The notes under the pieces: model-generated | What the model was told of the DNA's origin: nothing | Database searches by the model: none | What the model saw: the letters and a program-made list of their open reading frames with translations, nothing else | Translations under genes and position numbers: made by a program | Part shown: piece after piece, positions 33,918 to 45,725 of the stretch | Position numbering within the stretch: position 1 is the stretch's first letter | How the letters are laid out: the number at the start of each line of letters is the position of its first letter | Assembly: GCA_914767715.1 (NCBI GenBank) | Contig: OU612074.1 | Span: 19,020,062 to 19,084,061, forward strand | Source: Membranipora membranacea | Taxonomy: Eukaryota > Bryozoa > Gymnolaemata > Cheilostomatida > Membraniporidae | Length of the DNA stretch: 64,000 nucleotides | Reading direction: 5' to 3'

Positions 33918-36299
33918 TTATGGGGTCATTTGTTTCAATCTCTTGAGCGATCTCTTTTGACCCCACCATGAGCCAACACTACCCAAGATATCTAAAAGAA
34001 GACAACAAAAGTCCAATTTTAAATTTGACTTCGAAACCGCAAAACGGTCTCTTCAAAACAACAGTTGTCATGAGAAAAGTAATTTGGCTAAAATCAAATA
34101 AGGGAGGCAACATTCAAAAATTGATTGAAATGTTTGATATGGTGTTTTTTAAGTCTAAACTTAGACATGGGATATTGGTCTCCCGCAACAACAAAACCAC
34201 AATGCATTCATAAGTCACCTAATTCAGACCAAATAAAATAAGGAAGTCAACTTTCAAGCTTTCATTGAACATTTTTGATATAGTGTCTTTAAAGCTAAAT
34301 GGAAAAGTGTTAATACCTTCTGGGCTCTCTGTTGGTTCTAACATCGCTCATGATATCTAAAATAAAGAATAAATTAATAAAAAGAAAAAAGAAAAAAGAA
34401 GGGAGTCAATTTATCTATTTGAACTAAGATATTGGCATTTGTCTATTTTACAAATATCGTTGCAAATTAAATTTATAAGAAAAGATCCTATATAAAATAG
34501 TGACGATACCTTCTGAGCTCTCTGTTGGTTCTACTTCTCTTTTGTCGAAGCGGTACCAGCTGAGAATTTCGTTCATGATATCTAAAATAAAGAATAAATT
34601 AATAAAAAGAAAAAAAGAAAAAAGAATGGAGTCAATTTATCAATTTGAACTAAGATATTGGCATTTGTCTATTTTACAAATATCTTTGCAAAATAAAATT
34701 ATAAGAAAGGATCCTATATAAAATAGTGACGATACCTTGTGGGCTCTCTGTTGGTTCTACTTCTCTTTTGTCGAACCAGCTGCTAACATCGCTCATGATA
34801 TCTAAAATAAAGAATAAATTAATAAAAAGAAAAAAAGAAAAAAGAATGGAGTCAATTTATCAATTTGAACTAAGATATTGGCATTTGTCTATTTTACAAA
34901 TATCTTTGCAAAATAAATTTATAAGAAAAGATCCTATATAGAATAGTGACGATACCTTCTGAGCTCTCTGTTGGTTCTACTTCTCTTTTGTCGAAGCGGT
35001 ACCAGCTGAGAATTTCGTTCATGATATCTAAAATAAAGAATAAATTAATAAAAAGAAAAAAAGAAAAAAGAATGGAGTCAATTTATCAATTTGAACTAAG
35101 ATATTGGCATTGGTCTATTTTACAAATATCTTTGCAAAATAAAATTATAAGAAAGGATCCTATATAAAATAGTGACGATACCTTGTGGGCTCTCTGTTGG
35201 TTCTACTTCTCTTTTGTCGAACCAGCTGCTAACATCGCTCATGATATCTAAAATAAAGAATAAATTAATAAAAAGAAAAAAAGAAAAAAGAATGGAGTCA
35301 ATTTATCAATTTGAACTAAGATATTGGCATTTGTCTATTTTACAAATATCTTTGCAAAATAAATTTATAAGAAAAGATCCTATATAGAATAGTGACGATA
35401 CCTTCTGAGCTCTCTGTTGGTTCTACTTCTCTTTTGTCGAACCAGCGGCGAATATCGCTCATGATATCTAAAATAAAGAATAAATTAATAAAAAGAAAAA
35501 AGAATGGAGTCAATTTATCAATTTGAACTAAGATATTGGCATTTGTCTATTTTACAAATATCTTTGCAAAATAAATTTATAAGAAAAGATCCTATATAAA
35601 ATAGTGACGATACCTTGTGAGCTCTCTGTTGGTTCTACTTCTCTTTTGTCGAACCAGCTGCTAACATCGCTCATGATATCTAAAATAAAGAACAAAGTAA
35701 TAAAAAAAAAATAAAATGTAGTCAATTTATGGATACGAAAATAGTTGGTTGTCTGAGTTGGTGTCTCAAGAACATTGTTGCCAATTAATTTACAAGAAAT
35801 AATCCAGATAGAAAAGTGATAATACCTAGTGAACTTTCTGCTTGGCCCTCAAAATATGGAATTTTTTGTCACCAGATTCAGAAATGGAAGTGACATATTC
35901 AATGATAATTGTGGTGGCAGCTTCCATGAGTGTCATGTAAACCTTATTGCTGCTCAAGTTAACCCGGTCATATATGCACATTAAAGAAATATAAAACTAA
36001 AATATTGTAAGCAAAGGGCTTAAGACCAATTTTATTAGTCTGAAATCAAGGTAATTGTTAAATCTAAATTGTCAAAATTGTTTAAATAATGAGATCTTTC
36101 AGAATTCAAATATTGTTCTGCTTATAAACGAGTTATGAGGCAAACCTTCGGAAGATTCCATTGTGGGTGCTGCTGGTTCAAACACATTTTTTCCTTGTCC
36201 CGCCTGAGATACCTTTACAACATTCTGCTGCTCTGTAGCCAGGTTCCTACAGTTCACCACTGCGATGCACAGGCATGCAGCCAAACTCAACGTCCACAT
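33918..36299 (-). CDS. Multi-copy secreted propeptide (prohormone-like) encoded by tandemly duplicated exons
   Basis: Minus-strand exons: 36299-36146 (signal peptide MWTLSLAACLCIAVVNC plus ~34 aa), 35679-35614, 35467-35402, 35247-35182, 35027-34956, 34801-34736, 34581-34510 and terminal 33991-33918; 636 nt, 211 aa. Each internal exon is 66 or 72 nt, phase 1-1, with a TTTTAG acceptor and GTATCG donor. They encode one module: B-type DIMSDVSSWFDKREVEPTES or A-type DIMNEILSWYRFDKREVEPT(ESSE). Every module carries Lys-Arg after ...WFD or ...WYRFD. Cleavage at KR would release ~20-22-residue acidic peptides. The terminal exon is homologous (DILGSVGSWWGQKRS...) and ends in TAA. KR is the usual prohormone-convertase site, but there is no Gly-Lys-Arg amidation site. 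A degenerate copy at 34356-34317 is best skipped. I recognise no known peptide family. Confidence 0.75.
34300..35700. repeat. Tandem ~220/226-bp array carrying the module exons
   Basis: Units begin at about 34497 (226 bp), 34723 (220), 34943 (226), 35169 (220), 35389 (~211) and 35600, with a diverged one at ~34300. The 226/220 pair at 34497-34942 is almost identical to the pair at 34943-35388, so the newest event duplicated a dimer of 446 bp. Each unit is exon plus intron. Open frames of 71-73 codons on the plus strand repeat for the same reason and are not genes. Confidence 0.9.
34317..34356 (-). pseudogene. Broken eighth module exon (26-nt deletion)
   Basis: Has the same acceptor, the same ATATCATGAGCGATGTTAG start and the same CCAGAAG end as the B-type exons, but 26 nt covering the Trp-Phe-Asp-Lys-Arg codons are gone, leaving 40 nt. 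The donor is GTATTAAC. If spliced in, the terminal exon would be read out of frame and stop within a few codons. Confidence 0.75.
35817..35940 (-). other. Diverged unit-like block between propeptide exons 1 and 2
   Basis: The minus strand here resembles the exon-to-donor part of the modules: TGGTGACAAAAAATTCC... then CCAAGCAGAAAGTTCACTAGGTATTATC against CCAACAGAGAGCTCAGAAGGTATCGTC. One reading frame is open for ~31 codons to a TAG at the donor position. It may be an ancient dead module or an alternative terminal exon; I cannot tell which. Confidence 0.35.
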
Positions 36300-36669
36300 C
36301 AATCTGCAACATCAATGACGTCGTTAACAGCAACAGTTACACTGACAAAACAACAACATGATCGGAACAATTACCTTAGCTTATTTGTTAAAGAGGTACT
36401 TTGGTTCAGATCCAGAGTCGATTATAGAGGCGTCCTTGTCATCATATTGAGGTTAACGTGTGGAAAGTAATACTGTAGCCTTCAAAGAATGTTATTTGAC
36501 TCGCTTTCTCCCCTTCTACCCACATATTATGTTCAAAATTCTCCCCAATTCTCTCCCATTCACATCATCCAACAAGAGCGATCATTGTGGAAAATTCTAT
36601 TGAGCATAGCATGTCTTATCAATTTCATTTCATTTTCTTTCAAAAATCAAATAAAGTTTTCAAAAATTC

Positions 36670-36745
36670 ATTGGAACAGCCAAATATATATAATAAATAT
36701 ATTGTATATATATATAATATATATATGTATATAATAAATAATGAT
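36670..36745. repeat. AT-rich (TA)n-type microsatellite
   Basis: TATATATAA-type repeats, a few hundred bases upstream of the propeptide signal-peptide exon. Confidence 0.8.
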
Positions 36746-37589
36746 TTGCTATAATAACAATTATTTACTGAGGAAGAGTTGTCAATGTAAATCAGACATT
36801 ATTAGTTGAATGTCCATTGTCTATGAGAGCCCTGGTTGTGACTCAAATTGAGCCTCATTCGTGTAAACAGAACAGTGTGAGGTGTTCGGCGCCATAATGA
36901 TGCACATGCATGGAATCAGAATTGGTTGATATCAGGGATGTATCAACCTAGTCAGGTTTGGGAGAAAGTTAATCTGACCTAAATCCCATCTTCCGTCTTT
37001 CAAACTATACAGTGTGTTAGTTTTACAGTTAATTGTTCCTCCGAATTGCAAATTAAACCACATTTAATATCATTGTAATCGTAATAAAAGTCATACCTCA
37101 TTCTGTTTGTTGCGCTCTTTGATAAGTGTAGATCTAGAAAATGTGCTTCCAACTTCGATCTTCTGTGAAATGAAGCCTACCAATACTATTCGAGTATTAT
37201 ATACCAAACTCTATGTATATGATTTATGATAGTCTCCACCAGCATAAGCTAAACAGTAGCCTATGGTTGACTTTATTGGAAGTGAATCTGCGGGCCTAGC
37301 AAGGGGCGGATAGTAAAAGCAAAACACTATTCGTAAATTGGCACATTGCCATCAAGTTAATATTTGATAATGGCTACAATATAGCCAAATATAAATTTCA
37401 TATACTAAATCAAACTCAAAATTTACTTATCTCTAGTTATTCATAATGATAAGGTCAACAATGCTTTCATTGGCATGATGATAAGTGAAGCTTTGTCTGA
37501 ATCAATTCATTGATGATCACACTCCCCCTACCCCCACCCCAAATACTTTGAACGATTTACACCCAGTTCATAGTATTTTAAGGGAACAG

Positions 37590-38440
37590 ATGAAACTGTA
37601 AGATTTCAACCAACAGTATCTCGTGCACACACAACCAGCATAATCTTAAGATAATGCTACAGTGTTTTTCCACAGTTTTCCATCTATCATAATCGGGCAA
37701 AACACATACCGAAGGCAAAAAAACATCCTGAGTCGTATCCCACGCCACCTACCTACATTGCTGCTACAAAAGAAAACATCATACCTTCCACCATAACCCA
37801 AGAGGCAAGTAAATGATAACATCTTGCTTATTATACAATTTCAAGCAAAGTAGCAAAAAATATGTAGTTTGTTTTATATAGTGATACATATATACCCTAG
37901 AGGAATAATCAGAGGCTGCAAAACACATGCCATCCAGAGTTATTGCCTACAAAGACCAATAAACAGGACAATTATTTAATTGACTGCAAATTTCAGATTT
38001 CAACCAACAGTATGTTGTGCACACACAACCAGCATAATCTTGTGATGATACTATGGTTATTCTCAACAATATGCCATTTAATTAAAATCGGTCAAACCAC
38101 ATACCATAGGCAAAACAAAATTATTAATTAAAAATTAATGCCAATATGCAGGAACATAAAAATTTTCAAATTTCAACCAACAGGATGATACACACGCAAC
38201 CAGCATAATCTTGAGAGGTTTAGTATTTCTCCACAATAACCCATCTTTAAAAATTGGTCAAACCATATACCATATGCAGAAAACATCCGGCATCATAGCC
38301 TACTCCATCCACCTACATTGCATCTTCAAAAGAAAACATCATAATCTAGATATCTCTCAAACTCACGCTGTAGAACTCATGACAGAAATACATAATAGCC
38401 TTCCCGTCGGTGATCACCCAAAAGGCCACTGTCCAAAAAA
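37590..38440. repeat. Three diverged tandem units (ATTTCAACCAACAG...)
   Basis: Units start near 37596, 37995 and 38166 with TTTCAACCAACAG, then CACACACAACCAGCATAATCTT, then ..CATACCATA.GC. The first and third also share CACCTACATTGC.....AAAAGAAAACATCATA. On the minus strand each has acceptor-like TTTTGTAG/TTTTGAAG and donor-like GTATGTG/GTATATG signals around a GVGYD.GCF-like reading, but in different phases. I do not call a gene. Confidence 0.5.
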
Positions 38441-38594
38441 CCATTACCCATAAGGACATACCAACTAAGGCCATTTTCCATAACGCCATCAATACAATAT
38501 TTTCTTCATAACGTTTTCACATTTCTATTCCCTGAACAGGTTCTTGTCTTATCACACTCATGTGAAAGGTTATGAAATTCGGGAGGATTGCTTC

Positions 38595-40985
38595 TGTCAG
38601 TACCAAAAATGGGCACTTGAGATATGTAGTTATATTCAGCCAGCCGCAGAAGTCAGAGGGTACAGATAGAGATGGAAACAAATGCACCCAGTAACCTCCA
38701 TGGTATTTTGTAGTCACAAGCATACACAACGAGCAGAGAGACGCAGAAGTAATCCATCAAAGATGTAGCGAAGATAACCGCAGCATGCTAATCCGGTCAG
38801 AAAATAGGAATTCCAGTGACGCAGTAATTTGGTTTTCCAACACGTCATAGTACCAAGTACCAAGTAATCTCCAGGGTGACACAGAAGTAATTAACCAGGA
38901 AGTAACAACAACAAAGTCAGCCCAAAAATAGAACAACAAATTCCAGAGAGCAGACTGAGGAACAGCAGCAATATACCACGTGATGTGACCACAGAACGGT
39001 TTCATATAACAAAGCCACAAGAGACACTAATCCTAGTACCAAGTACCAATTAATCTTCAGGAATTTGGTTTTCCAAAACGTCATAGCACCAAGTACCAAG
39101 TAATCTTCAGGGTGACACGGAAGTAATTAATCTTGGAGTAACAACAACAAAGTCAGCCCAAAAATAGAACAATAGATTCCAGAAGGTAGACTGAGGAACA
39201 GCAGTCATATACCACGTGACGTGACCACAGAACGGTTTCATATAACAAAGCCACAAGAGACACTAATCCGCTGACAGCTAATCAAACGACAACAAGCAGA
39301 GTCAGCACAAAAATCGGCACCTATATAAAGGCCGAAATTTTGAACAGTAAATTAGTACAGTTTAATTCTTTGAGCAGCACAGTCAACTTTTTACATAGCT
39401 AGTAAAAGACATTATATTTTGATTTAATAAATACTAGTTTTAAATCAAAGATCTTTGTTGGAACGCTAAAACTAAAGTGGAGTCTAAGGATCAATATATA
39501 CTGTGAGTATCATTTGAATTACATTATCATTTTTTTTATAAGTATCAAGACAATAAACAATAACTTTAGTGAATATACTGTTGTAATTGATTTCTATGAA
39601 AATATAGTAATTGGCAAAGTAATTAGGGACAGTTCGTCAGGTACTCAGACGTTAGGTCATATTCACTAAGAGTTTATAAGGCAATTTTGCAATCAACTAA
39701 AGTAAGTCGTTGTTAATTGTTACTATAACAACACTCTGAAACAGGATTCAAAATTAACTTTAGGAGGTTTAATAATTGTGACCCACCATAAACGCAGGTA
39801 TTTCGCGTAGGTGCTCATATCAAAGTCGGAAATCATTGTGACCCACCATAAAACGCATGTATTTCGTGTAGGTGCTCATATCAAAGTCGGAAATCATTGT
39901 GACCCACCATCAAACGCATGTAATTCGTGTAGGTGCTCATATCAAAGTCGGAAATCATTGTGACCCACAGTTAAACGCAGGTAATTCGCGTCTGTGATCA
40001 TATCAAGTCGGAAATCATTTAGAAGTATCATTGGGAACTATTGTTAAGGCAGAACAGAATTAATTAGTATTCATATTTGCTTGGGGGTTAAATGGATTAA
40101 GTTTCGGAATAATAGTTTAAGATTAGATTCTTGTGTTTTAAAGAAGTAGGACGCTACCGATTTAAGATAAGATACCTCTAATCTGTGAAACATTAATTCA
40201 ACATTGAATATAGAAATTGAACATCAATTTTAGAGTGACCACAGACTGATACCTCTTTCCTTCACTAGAAATTGGGTTGGAGTCTTTAGCTAATTTAACT
40301 TGGCTAAGAGCCCTGTGATACTGATACACCGCCTTGATTACCTGATTGGGCTTCCAGGCACTATACAGAGATCAAGTAGGTGCTCATAATTAAAATCAGT
40401 CACCTAAGTTGAATAACAAAAATATCAAACGTACCTGAACACATTCATAAATAGTGATTGTGTCATATTAACATCTAAGGATAATATTGACTTTGTGGTG
40501 TAAGAGCATTGTCTCGAAACTCATCAAGAGTTTTACTGTTAGAACAAGACAGGGGTCTTAGCAGGTTAGCGGCAGGAACCTTTCTTAAACAACTTGAAGG
40601 CAACTTCTAGTGAAGCTAAGAAGAGGCCAGGCTCAATAACAACCCCTAAGTAAATTGCTTTGTGGAGTAGTGGGAACCAGCTGTTCGTCACTAGAAATTA
40701 ATAAGTTAAATACCTCGTACTCACCAGAGTGCTAGCATTACCAATTGGAACCACGTTTTAATAGATTTGAGCGATCTTGTTAGAACTCCAAATTAGAACT
40801 ACAAATAAATTACACAACAATAAAGTGACATTTTGAAGTGTCCGGAGTGCAAGATTTAAAACCATAACTACAAACATAGTTAGAACCAAATTTATAAGTA
40901 GGACGGTTATAGAACAACTATACATACTAATAATACACGGAATATACTTTAGTATAGGATAGGACGACAATATCCGTTCCTCACA
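38595..40985. mobile_element. Putative solo LTR, long copy
   Basis: Starts TGTCAGTACC and ends CCTCACA, like the copy at 10456-11834. It contains a TATATAAAG box (39322-39330) in the region missing from that copy, an internal duplication (38790-39060 against 39060-39290) and a 59-bp tandem array. Flanking CTTC and ATTC do not match well, so the target duplication has decayed. No gag/pol is visible nearby. An LTR with a central promoter fits, but a large non-autonomous DNA element is not excluded. Confidence 0.5.
39777..40020. repeat. Four ~60-bp tandem repeats inside the LTR-like element
   Basis: Four copies of a unit starting TGTGACCCACCATAAACGCA and ending CAAAGTCGGAAATCAT, with the last copy more diverged. 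Confidence 0.9.
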
Positions 40986-41373
40986 ATTCTATGGAAATCA
41001 TGATGGCACCTCTCAAAGATTTATTGTGTATTGAAACGCATATAGAAGGAGATGGATAAGTTGGTTAGACCTCTGCTTCGGCCTATTTGAGTTGAGTTGA
41101 GTTTATTTGTACATTCATAACCATCATTTGAAGTGGGAAGCATCAATGATAGTACTTGAATGTTTACAGCATCTAAAGGCCGCTGAAATTTGTGTCCAAA
41201 ATTATAGTAATTCATATAAAATGTAAAAAAACTGCTATTCCTCTTCTCTTTCCTTGCTTTCTTACAGTGCAGACCACTCACTACCAGATATCAACGGGCC
41301 CCGGCTCTCTCAAACCTGCCTACAAACAAAGAGAAAATGTAAACAGTCATTATAGCCTTGCCCTCAAGGCTAG

Positions 41374-41443
41374 CCATATCGCGATACATCGGCAGCAAGA
41401 TATGGCGACAACAATATCTTGCTGCCGATGTATCGCGATATGG
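41374..41443. repeat. Perfect 30-bp inverted repeat with 10-nt loop
   Basis: Arms 41374-41403 and 41414-41443 are exact reverse complements (core CGCGATACATCGGCAGCAAG) around GGCGACAACA. It lies in a repeat region related to the SINE body at 5450. It could be a palindromic mini-element or a hairpin RNA precursor. Confidence 0.9.
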
Positions 41444-42230
41444 CGTGTGATGAGTGCCACTGATCTTAAACAACTCTCATGCCAATCCCGTAGCCATACT
41501 GCATTTGTACTCCAGTTCATATGACGAAGTTTTTATTACTGAGTCACTCAATCTATGTGGGTTAAAATCGCAAGTGTTGTCTCCGTCCGAGGACTGAGAA
41601 ATATCAGTGCCTTAAGGGCGCGGCCGCCGTATTCAGCGCCATGTTGCTCTCAGTTTGCAGGCAGGTCGGAGCACACCTGGGGAGTCATATAAAGGGACTA
41701 TGGTGTTAACTCCACCTACCAGGATATAGGCTTCAGTCATCATATTAGCAGTTGTTATTCAGTGCTTATGTGGTGAGGCTTGAACTCCAAACACCCATAG
41801 CATGCTGGCCCTACGGCATGTCACCGAACAAAACAACAAAGAGTCAAACTGGCAAAAATATATCAGTAACGATGTTTGACATATAGGGCAGGCAGTAAAT
41901 AACCAAGGTATTGGATTGGAGAATATGGTTAATTTTTCATAATTGGCCATTTGGTCAAACTCGTTGTAAATAGCTCAGTTCATAACTTCAGGTTATTGGA
42001 TTAAAGGTTGTTGATTCGAGGCAAGCTAAGACAACCTCCAAGCACATATTATTCTGATTTTGAATGAATATTTCAAGATGAGTAGATTTCCCGTATCATT
42101 TCCTCTTGGTTGACTCAAAACACATCACCGATGGATGTTTTCTGTCAGGAGTGATAATCACTTCCTGCCTTTCTGATGAGCAGGATTCCTTTTCTCTCTA
42201 TACTCACTTAGCTCTTATTAACGGAGTAGG

Positions 42231-42315
42231 AGTAGGAGGTGGCTCAGTGGGTAGAGCGCCGGTCCTTCAGGATGCAAGTGTTGAATGTCGTGGGTTTGAC
42301 TCCCACTGCAGTCCA
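42231..42315 (+). mobile_element. tRNA-derived SINE head
   Basis: GGAGGTGGCTCAGTGGGTAGAGCGCCGGTCC and GTGGGTTTGACTCCCACTGCAGTC, the same family as the SINE at 5345. It is joined directly to family X sequence starting ~42350. Confidence 0.7.
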
Positions 42316-42349
42316 CTGACTACCAATGAATTAAAGGAGGTTTAGTTCA

Positions 42350-43310
42350 TTGGTGCCACCCTCATCTGTTAGCAACAAAAGTATGCTACATACGCCTATA
42401 TCAAAACTGTCAGATCTTACCATCAAAGTTAGTATGCACGTTTTATGCAGGTACTAAGCATGCAGGTAAGACTCTGAATAACACCTACATACACAAGCTA
42501 AATCTTTGATATCACACAGCCTTATTATAAAACGCATATGCCCTCTCTTGCTGTATTATTGAGTTAAGTTAGGCTATGTAACTCACCAGTGGTCCCTAGT
42601 TAGTATTAACATAATCCTTTATGTCTGACATTGCATAATTTCTTGGTTCAGATGATCATGTTTGACACATTGTGATTAAAGGGGATAAGCAAGACGCTAT
42701 CTGAATGGCCATAAATTTGTTGTCATTATTGCTTGCAGATTCAACTCTCCTATTTTCCCTAATTAACTCGCTATGACGTCATTTGTTGATATTTTCTATT
42801 GGGCCAACCCCCTTGGGATTCCCAAGATCTTTCACAAACAATAAACACAGGACACACAACTCTTGTAAACAAACTATCTGATGCCTTACTGTTGTGATAT
42901 GCTGGTGAACGTGTTACTTATTACATCATTGCACACTGACTCATTCAATACAACAATGGCGAGAAGAATGAAGAAAATCGCAACTCATTGTATTATTATA
43001 TAGTTATTGTTGGTGAATCCTCCACAGTCTGGCACCCTACTATTATAGGAAGCCAGGGTAAACCTAGATCAAGTTTGCGTGCATTCCAGTTACCCACCTT
43101 GTAACCATTATTATTTCTGAAACTCAGACACTCCCGGCATCAAATTTTTGAGATGACTTAGCCTGATCGCTGAATATGATCAAGCCATACCCAGAATAAA
43201 AATATTATCCGTTCAAATTGAGAATTTTACCATTTAACCAAGATTTGAGCGGATAACTCTGAATATTAATAAACTGAGGTTTTCCAAAGGTTTATGAATA
43301 TGAATCAAAA
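42350..43310 (-). repeat. Interspersed repeat family X, copy 3
   Basis: Inverted relative to 31510-32215, with colinear similarity over most of its length and a longer middle. No coding frame was recognised. Confidence 0.8.
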
Positions 43311-44328
43311 AAGAAAACATAAACGTAAGTGGTGCAACATCATCAATAGCACTTTAGCGAGTTGAGAGAGGCTATTTTAATAGCCCATGCAAAACACTAC
43401 TTTCCTTCTAATCGATTAAGGTTAGATAATATCATACCATTTGTCCATCCTCGAATCAATCCCTGAAGTCTATACATAACAATCAATACTTATTCAGGGC
43501 AAAGAGATTTACCGAGTTGGACTGCAGTGATCTGCAAGAGTATACCAAGCAAAGATGAACATGGAAACTCCTTTTTCAGTTTAAATGTAGGCTTTGCCTG
43601 TATATAGGAATAAATTCAGAACAGATCATAGGTGCCGAGTACGGAAAGGTAAGACACGTTAAATGTATGGTGTCTTGTCCACATTTCATGGTTCCACAGT
43701 ACAATTGGGATATGATATTGCCTTACTGAGGTCGGTCTTGGTTTGAAACGGTCCGGTTTTTATTCTCTTGTTTTTGTTTGAAACAATCTGATCTGTCATT
43801 GTCTCATAAAACGAGAACGCTTTCACTGGTGGTGGGTAATGTTTAAAAAGTTTTGAGAAGAGATTATAGCATAATATGATGGAGCTAGGATAACATGGTT
43901 TTTGTATTGGTTATGACATGATGCTGGTGGTGGGTATTGTAAAGAAAGTTTTGAGAAGTAATTATAATAAAATTGAATGGGTACATAATATGAGGGCAAG
44001 TGAACGACTTAGTTGTGGTGATGAGTGCAAAGAGAAATAAATAAAAGTTGAGCCTCCAACGGTGAGGGAGACATCAGTCACAGCCAGACTCAGAGAGAGA
44101 GCTGGGCAGAATTACTACGGTATACTGAAAGAAGGAAGGTTTGTTCGGCTCTATATTGTCAACTCATATCATCCTTCCAGAGATACACCATGGGCTACAT
44201 GATCTGATCAGAGATATAATATTATGTCATATGAACAGTGTTGACATATTTTGCTTGCTTATACCTCACAACAAACAATAAAGGCTTCTGATGTTGATGT
44301 ATTATGTACTCGATTGGATAAAACAATA

Positions 44329-44834
44329 GACAGTTTTCTGAGCTCTGATTTAGGCCTCAATTCGGAGTTGTCCTCTCTCCAGTTTGGTACTTTTAACCAC
44401 GCTGCATATGAAAAACGTGCTGAATAGATGTTATCTTGAAAACCGCTTATGATAAGATAAAAATTATTTTTGATTCAGAATCTGCAACATTGAAAACTCA
44501 TATGGCCATAGTTTGGGAAATAATTTTAGTATTTGGATAGTCAATTATAGCATTTCCTGCCTGTTTTGCGGACAATTTGGCAGAATTCTTCATGAGTTTC
44601 GTCACTAAAATTGAGATTTATCAACATTCAAGCCTCTAATGATTTGCAAACTCTGTCTCACAGGGTTTTCAATGGTGCAGACTCTGAATCAAAAATCATT
44701 TTTATCCTATCATAAGCGGTTTTCAAGGAAACCCTCTTTCAGCAGGTTTTTCCTATGCGGCGCGGGTTAAAAGTACCAAACTGGAGAGAGGACAACTCCA
44801 AATTGAGGCATAAATATGAGCTCAGAAAACTGTC
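44329..44834. mobile_element. 0.5-kb foldback element
   Basis: Ends GACAGTTTTCTGAGCTC and its exact complement. Imperfect arms of ~170 bp contain GAGTTGTCCTCTCTCCAGTT and CCGCTTATGATA on one side and their complements on the other, around a ~150-bp centre. No coding capacity. Confidence 0.85.
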
Positions 44835-45121
44835 TTTAGCAAACAAGCAAGCCACAGCATCAATTTGCTGAATCATTCCAGTTCTTCAAATCATTAATCG
44901 GGACAACTCATTTCTTTAGCAACTGATTATTTCACATTGGCTATGGAACATAATATTATCTCTACACACTTCAGTGACCTATTCCTATACTATATTTGTA
45001 AACTATCTTGGTTACACGTTGTCCACATAATCCATCAACTCATTCATAGAGTACAAACATTCTACAGTTATATTTTGCATGAATTGAGCCACACTACCAA
45101 AAAATCTTCTCACAAGTAGTG

Positions 45122-45725
45122 ATAGCAGTAGTGGTTGTAACTTATCTGTATTGTCTGTCGATGGACCATAGATGGGTTTGAAATCTCTCTAGCGCTGCTT
45201 CTTTGCGGGAAAATTAAAAGTTGTATTCTCATTTGAAAAGTCCAGAAAAATCTGTCAAACCTATATGCAAATATCTCTTTTCGATTTCTTTCCTAATTTT
45301 GTGGCAAAACTTTCTTCTTTTGTTTCACCTTTGAGCGCATTGAGCCCAGTAAAGAGCTATAATAGTTAGCAGATCACTTGATCTGTACTACTTAAAAAGA
45401 GGTGATAATTCTGTGATAATAGCTGTGTAATTGCTGTAACTTATCTGTATTGTTTGTCTATTCTAGTAATCATCAGCTGGCATAGACTGATAGATTGGTT
45501 CGAAATGTCTCCAGCGCTTCAATATTGCGGGCAAAATAAAAAATTGTCTTCTCTCTTGAAAAGTCCAGATAACTCTTTGAATGTTTTGTCAATTAACAAA
45601 CAACGCTCTTCAATTTCTTTCCTAGATCTTTAGCAAGGCTTTCTTGGAGCACATTGAGCCCAGTAAACCGCTTGACTAGTTAGCAGATCACCTGATCTGT
45701 ACCAGCCAAAAAGAAGCAGTAATTA
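45122..45725. repeat. Tandem duplication of a ~300-bp segment
   Basis: Both copies share GTAACTTATCTGTATTGT.TGTC, GCGGG.AAA.TAAAA, TTGAAAAGTCCAGA, TTTCTTTCCTA and GAGCCCAGTAAA....TAGTTAGCAGATCAC. Diverged; no coding frame. Confidence 0.75.

Noticed and set aside
34500-35387. Four repeated plus-strand frames of 71-73 codons starting MTIPSELSVGS or MTIPCGLSVGS
   Set aside because: They are the antisense of the module-exon array. The minus strand has splice sites, phase agreement, a signal-peptide exon and a stop; the plus strand has none.
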